This document shows positions 5,792 to 9,136 of a stretch of 9,136 bases of DNA, piece by piece. The stretch is taken from contig CALDJI010000177.1 in assembly GCA_937901805.1 (NCBI GenBank), positions 1-9,136 of the forward strand. Reading direction: 5' to 3'. Source of the DNA: an uncultured Clostridia bacterium. GTDB lineage: Bacteria > Bacillota > Clostridia > Oscillospirales > Ruminococcaceae. The notes beneath the pieces are model-generated. The model saw only the letters and a program-made list of their open reading frames with translations, searched no databases and was not told the origin of the DNA. The position numbers and the translations under genes were made by a program. The stretch's first letter is position 1. Each line of letters opens with the position of its first letter.

Positions 5792-6259
5792 TCATTCATT
5801 TTTTCCAGATGAACCCGGCAGAAAACAGGTCATCAGCAAGGCGTCCTCTTTTGGATTTTCGTAGTAGCCTTTGCGCTCCCCCACAGCGACAAACCCAAAA
5901 CTCTCATACAAGCGGATTGCCGCTAAGTTGGAGCGGCGCACCTCCAGCATCAGTACAGAAAGCTTCTCTCGCTTTGCCTGTTCCAGAGCAGCCTGCATCA
6001 ACAGCCTGCCGCAGCCGCAGCGGCGAAACCGGGGATTTACCGCCACATTAATAATTTCCCCTTCGTCATAGACACAGCGTAAAACCAAATATCCGGCCAA
6101 TTCTTCTCCCTGTTTTGCCGTATAGAGCGTACTCAGAGGGCTGGCCAGTTCCTCTGCAAAAGCGGCTTTTGACCATGCATCGGAAAAAATTTCCGCTTCC
6201 ATCCCTGCAACCGGCCCAAGATCATCTTCACTCATCGGAACAACAATAAACCGGCTCAT
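5792..6259 (-). CDS. rimI: Ribosomal protein S18-alanine N-acetyltransferase-like GNAT (RimI)
   Basis: A single GNAT domain of 155 residues. The acetyl-CoA pyrophosphate loop is RFRRCGCGRLL (77-87, matching R-x-x-G-x-G), preceded by the strand EIINVAVNP. LEVRRSNLAAIRLYESFGF (105-123) and RKGYYENPKEDALLM (129-143) are signature RimI blocks, with Y118 and E106 in the usual catalytic area. RimI acetylates the N-terminal alanine of ribosomal protein S18 in E. coli; targets elsewhere are broader or unknown. The start at 6259 overlaps the stop of the DUF975 gene as ATGA. A longer frame exists upstream but would read into that gene. A weak GGATGG precedes the start, so translation is probably coupled. 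tsaD follows at 24 nt. Confidence 0.92.
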   Translation of the reverse strand: MSRFIVVPMSEDDLGPVAGMEAEIFSDAWSKAAFAEELASPLSTLYTAKQGEELAGYLVLRCVYDEGEIINVAVNPRFRRCGCGRLLMQAALEQAKREKLSVLMLEVRRSNLAAIRLYESFGFVAVGERKGYYENPKEDALLMTCFLPGSSGKNE

Positions 6260-7026
6260 AGATGCATCCCATCCGTTCTGGGATAAAAACCTGGAAGTTC
6301 CCGATAGGAACAAATCCCTGTAGCAAATGCTTTCTGCCGCATAAATTCATAGACTTCCGCGTTTGTTGCCTGGATATACGGTAACACAAAAAGGATCCCA
6401 ACCCCGCACAGCAATGCGCCAAGAAACAGCCATCCGTAAAAGGACAGATCCAGGATAAAGAGATCCCATTTATGCCCTTGTGTCATGGTACGGCTGATAT
6501 TCAGGGCACGCCGCCAATCCATATCCGGGTTTTCCGCCAGAATATAGGGAACCATTCGGTATTGGTAAGATTTGATAATCCCTGGAACGATAAACAATAG
6601 CGACCACATCCAAATAAACAGGCCTCGAAAAAACAGGGTCTTGACAATATTTAAGTATCTTCCGGAAGAAAAGGAGGAAAACAGCGATCCCAGATCGCAG
6701 CGGTAAGTACGGCTGAGCATGAAATACCGGTTTCTACCCGCCATAACCGGGTTAATAAGAAAAACAGTCAGCCCAAGCGAAAAAATCAAAACGAACAGGG
6801 AACCGAACAAAAAGAGCAGAACCTCCCAGGAGGCATGCAGCAAATCCCAGCCCCCAAGCCGGAAATAGGTAATTTCATCCTGAAAATTCACCGTAATTTT
6901 TCCCGTTATGGTTGAAGTGCCAATTCCACTGATAATTGTGTAAATCGTACACACTGCAAACGCCATCCAATAATACCGGCGCAGGAGCTGTTTCGCATTT
7001 TCCTTAAACTGAATTCTGGAAAACAT
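6256..7026 (-). CDS. DUF975 family integral membrane protein
   Basis: The 256-residue product matches the DUF975 family of Bacillota membrane proteins, whose function is not known. Recognisable blocks are INPVMAGRNRYF (91-102), the FIVPGIIKSYQYRMVPYILAE stretch (145-165), NPDMDWRRALNISRTMTQGH (166-185) and a C-terminal LPYIQATNAEVYE (215-227). Hydrophobic segments lie at about 19-35, 68-92, 130-152 and 188-218. The start at 7026 follows AGGGGGGAG; an in-frame ATG 45 bases earlier overlaps the upstream gene. The gap to the SDR gene is 14 nt and the stop overlaps the rimI start by four bases, so it is embedded in the operon. The SRTMTQGHKWDLFILDLSF area is the most conserved part of the family. 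Confidence 0.9.
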   Translation of the reverse strand: MFSRIQFKENAKQLLRRYYWMAFAVCTIYTIISGIGTSTITGKITVNFQDEITYFRLGGWDLLHASWEVLLFLFGSLFVLIFSLGLTVFLINPVMAGRNRYFMLSRTYRCDLGSLFSSFSSGRYLNIVKTLFFRGLFIWMWSLLFIVPGIIKSYQYRMVPYILAENPDMDWRRALNISRTMTQGHKWDLFILDLSFYGWLFLGALLCGVGILFVLPYIQATNAEVYEFMRQKAFATGICSYRELPGFYPRTDGMHL

Positions 7027-7040
7027 CCGCTCTCCCCCCT

Positions 7041-7808
7041 CTATATTCCAGGCATAACGTTTCCGCCGCATACCGGGAGGAACGCCCCAGTGACCGATGC
7101 GGAAAGCTCGCTTGCCAGAAACAGGACTGCATTCGCCACATCCCAGTCGGTATTCTGCTTTTTCAGCGGTACCTTGGCAAGATAAGCGTCGGAAGAACGT
7201 CTCCCACTCTCCCGGTAGCGATCGCTGTAAGTCTGCCCCGGTGCAATTTCATTGACCGTTACTCCATAAGGGCCCGCTTCTTTTGCTAGAGTGCGCAGTA
7301 TTCCATCCATTCCCCGTTTTCCTGCAGCATAGGCGGACTGCCCGGCAAAGCACTGCATCGCGCATTCAGAGTTGATTCCAATAATCCGCCCCCAGCCCTT
7401 TCTCTGCATGGCGGGAAGGAATGCTTTTGCCATATGGACATTGTGCAGCACACAGCTTTCAAACTGGCTGACAAAGTCCGCCGTATCCTGTTCCAGCAGC
7501 GGTTTCCACTCATACTGCACCACCGCGCCGTTGACAAGGATATCCGGATTTCCAAGCAAATGCACAATCTGCGCCTGCATATTGGACACGCTTTCCAGTT
7601 TGGAGACATCCGCTTGGAACGCCGCGCTGGATACACCGTATTCTGCTTCCAGGCGATTCGCCAGCTCCTGTGCGCGCTGCTGCCCTTGGAAATAATGCAC
7701 GGCCACATTACATCCCGCCTTGGCAAGCATCGTACAGATGACACGCCCAATCTGCCCTGCTCCACCAGTAACCACAGCCAAATGGCCTTGTAAATCAATC
7801 GTAATCAT
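7041..7808 (-). CDS. Short-chain dehydrogenase/reductase (SDR family), substrate unknown
   Basis: A 255-residue classical-size SDR with a Rossmann fold. The cofactor loop is VVTGGAGQIGR (12-22), D67 in FQADVS contacts the adenine, and the catalytic set is N123, S147, Y160 and K164 (YAAGK). VNEIAPGQTYSD (185-196) is the expected P-G region. Two departures from the textbook classical pattern are visible: Q19 replaces the middle glycine of TGxxxGxG, and the usual NNAG is NGAV (93-96). The C-terminal VTGAFLPVCGGNVM follows the classical ending. The fold resembles 3-oxoacyl-ACP reductase (FabG) types, but nothing fixes the substrate. The start at 7808 has AGGAGG seven bases upstream and overlaps the YwlE-like stop by ATGA. 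DUF975 follows 14 nt later. Confidence 0.88.
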   Translation of the reverse strand: MITIDLQGHLAVVTGGAGQIGRVICTMLAKAGCNVAVHYFQGQQRAQELANRLEAEYGVSSAAFQADVSKLESVSNMQAQIVHLLGNPDILVNGAVVQYEWKPLLEQDTADFVSQFESCVLHNVHMAKAFLPAMQRKGWGRIIGINSECAMQCFAGQSAYAAGKRGMDGILRTLAKEAGPYGVTVNEIAPGQTYSDRYRESGRRSSDAYLAKVPLKKQNTDWDVANAVLFLASELSASVTGAFLPVCGGNVMPGI

Positions 7809-8245
7809 TGCAATCCCTCCTGAAAACAGGAAAGCTGTCCGACAGCTCTCCAAATTTCATCTCGGCAAACCCGGTAGGTTTCCAATCCCTGTCCATAAGG
7901 ATCGGAGATCCCCCCTCCCAGCACATGGATTTTGGGGGATATCTGGGGCAGAGCGGATACAAGAGCCTGCCTGTGCGATGCGGAAAGCACCCAGATTTCA
8001 TCCGCCTGCGCTATCATCTGCGCAGTCAGCGGCTGCGCTCGGTGTAAACTCAGATCCAACCCCGCCTCCCGCATGGCCTCCACCGCGTTTCCACTGGCTG
8101 GTTCCCCCGGATTGGCAGCCAATCCGGCGCTCATACAGGAGATTTCTCCGGACAGTCCTTTTTCCTCAATCAATTTTCTGCAAAATGCCTCCGCCATTGG
8201 GCTTCGGCAAGTGTTCCCCGTACATACAAATAATAATGTTTTCAT
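7805..8245 (-). CDS. ywlE: Low-molecular-weight phosphatase, YwlE-like (candidate protein-arginine phosphatase)
   Basis: A 146-residue LMW-PTP fold protein with the signature VCTGNTCRSPMAE (7-19), giving nucleophile C8 and R14 of the C-x5-R loop, and the general acid D115 in DPYG. T12 (CTGNT) is the position where threonine marks protein-arginine phosphatases such as B. subtilis YwlE, while tyrosine phosphatases usually have isoleucine there. YwlE itself has DPFG where this protein has DPYG. YwlE reverses McsB arginine phosphorylation, which tags proteins for ClpCP, but no mcsB or clpC is visible here. The start at 8245 has GGAGGGG a few bases upstream. The gene lies 25 nt after polA and overlaps the SDR start by four bases. 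Specificity is inferred from one residue. Confidence 0.85.
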   Translation of the reverse strand: MKTLLFVCTGNTCRSPMAEAFCRKLIEEKGLSGEISCMSAGLAANPGEPASGNAVEAMREAGLDLSLHRAQPLTAQMIAQADEIWVLSASHRQALVSALPQISPKIHVLGGGISDPYGQGLETYRVCRDEIWRAVGQLSCFQEGLQ

Positions 8246-8270
8246 GGATTTTCCCCTCCGTTTGCCTGAA

Positions 8271-9136
8271 TTATGCCTTCGCGTCATACCAGGTCTTACC
8301 GCAGTGGATATCGACTACCAAGGGAACCAAGAGAGCCGCCGCATGTTCCATCTCCTGTGAAAGCACCTGCTGTGCGCGCTCCAGATCCTCTTCATCCGCC
8401 TCCACAATCAGTTCATCGTGCACCTGCAAAATCAAACGCGCTTTGAGTTTTTCCTCCTTAAGCCTCTGATAGACGCGGACCATTGCCACTTTAATGATAT
8501 CCGCCGCGCTCCCCTGGATCGGGGTATTCATGGCAACCCGTTTTCCAAACGCCTGCGTCACCTTGTTTTTGCTGGCAAGTTCCGGCAGATAACGGCGGCG
8601 TGCATACATGGTCTGAACATACCCATGCTCTTTACCGTATGCAATCGTATCATCCATATACTGCTTTACCCCGGAAAATACATTCAGGTAATCTTTAATA
8701 TAGCGATCCGCTTCCGCCACAGTGACCCCAATGTCCTTGGAAAGGGAAAACGCCCCAATCCCATAGACTATTCCAAAATTCACTGCCTTGGCACGGCTGC
8801 GCATCATAGGCGGAAGGGTTTCTTTCGTGTACCCGAACACCTGGCAGGCCGTCCGGGTATGGATATCTTCCCCGGTTTCAAAGGCGTGGATCATATTTTT
8901 GTCCTGCGCAATATGGGCGAGGACTCGCAGTTCAATCTGGGAATAGTCCGCGTCCGCCAGCCGCTTTCCCGGCGCCGCCATAAAAAAGCGGCGCAGTTCC
9001 CGGCCGAGTTCGGTACGCACGGGGATATTCTGCAAATTCGGCTCCGTGGAACTGATCCGCCCGGTCCGGGTTTCCGTCTGGTTGAAGCTGGTGTGGATTC
9101 TTCCGTCCGATCCAGCCACCTTGATCAACCCTTCTA
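8271..9136 (-). CDS. polA: DNA polymerase I, C-terminal polymerase domain (5' end outside window)
   Basis: The last 288 codons of a family A DNA polymerase are visible; the N-terminal 5'-nuclease and exonuclease-like regions are beyond the window edge. Present are the TGRISSTEPNLQNIPVR block, motif A (DADYSQIELR, metal-binding aspartate), motif B or O-helix (RSRAKAVNFGIVYG, with the lysine, the phenylalanine and the tyrosine at their usual places) and motif C (LQVHDELIVEA, with the catalytic aspartate and glutamate). The phenylalanine in NFG is the residue that favours dNTPs over ddNTPs in E. coli Pol I. The frame is intact to the usual C-terminal HCGKTWYDAK. The enzyme fills gaps in repair and Okazaki fragment processing. 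It heads the visible part of the operon, and ywlE follows 25 nt later. Confidence 0.97.
   Translation of the reverse strand, partial: EGLIKVAGSDGRIHTSFNQTETRTGRISSTEPNLQNIPVRTELGRELRRFFMAAPGKRLADADYSQIELRVLAHIAQDKNMIHAFETGEDIHTRTACQVFGYTKETLPPMMRSRAKAVNFGIVYGIGAFSLSKDIGVTVAEADRYIKDYLNVFSGVKQYMDDTIAYGKEHGYVQTMYARRRYLPELASKNKVTQAFGKRVAMNTPIQGSAADIIKVAMVRVYQRLKEEKLKARLILQVHDELIVEADEEDLERAQQVLSQEMEHAAALLVPLVVDIHCGKTWYDAKA

Noticed and set aside
7720..8469. 249-codon plus-strand frame
   Set aside because: Antisense to SDR, ywlE and polA; proline/serine-rich shadow without start signals.

Overview
The window is a stretch of low-to-moderate GC Bacillota chromosome, most likely from a gut-type Clostridia lineage such as Oscillospirales. 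I infer this from the strong AGGAGG ribosome-binding sites, sigma-A-type promoters with TATAAT boxes, GTG/TTG starts, a GTP-type PEP carboxykinase, a DUF975 protein and a YwlE-like phosphatase. No ribosomal RNA or phage marker is present, so the exact genus cannot be read here. Every gene I can support lies on the minus strand, so transcription runs from high to low coordinates.

Reading in the direction of transcription, the first block (9136 to 4763) is a tightly packed operon. It holds the 3' end of polA (DNA polymerase I), a YwlE-like low-molecular-weight phosphatase, an SDR oxidoreductase, a DUF975 membrane protein, rimI (N-acetyltransferase) and tsaD (tRNA t6A synthesis). Gaps are at most 25 nt, two junctions are ATGA stop/start overlaps, and an intrinsic terminator follows tsaD (4721-4754). 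The operon promoter lies upstream, outside the window.

The second unit is a small four-helix membrane protein of unknown function (4192-4566). It has its own consensus promoter (4652-4680) and a strong hairpin about 100 nt past its stop (4049-4093).

The third unit is pckG (1916-3709), GTP-dependent PEP carboxykinase. It has a near-consensus promoter at 3792-3820, an 11-bp inverted repeat just upstream that looks like an operator, and a long terminator hairpin at 1850-1891.

The fourth unit is kptA (RNA 2'-phosphotransferase), followed 21 nt later by what looks like a broken small two-helix membrane protein gene (986-1215), then a hairpin.

The last unit is the start of the S10 ribosomal-protein operon (rpsJ, then the first 22 codons of rplC). 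It is driven by a promoter with upstream A/T tracts and a structured leader of about 320 nt ending in a terminator-like hairpin, suggesting attenuation or autoregulation. Most of this is housekeeping content. The parts that merit attention are the non-coding ones (S10 leader, pckG upstream region, the two hairpin clusters) and the decayed small gene next to kptA. I see no phage, insertion sequence, CRISPR array, tRNA or rRNA.
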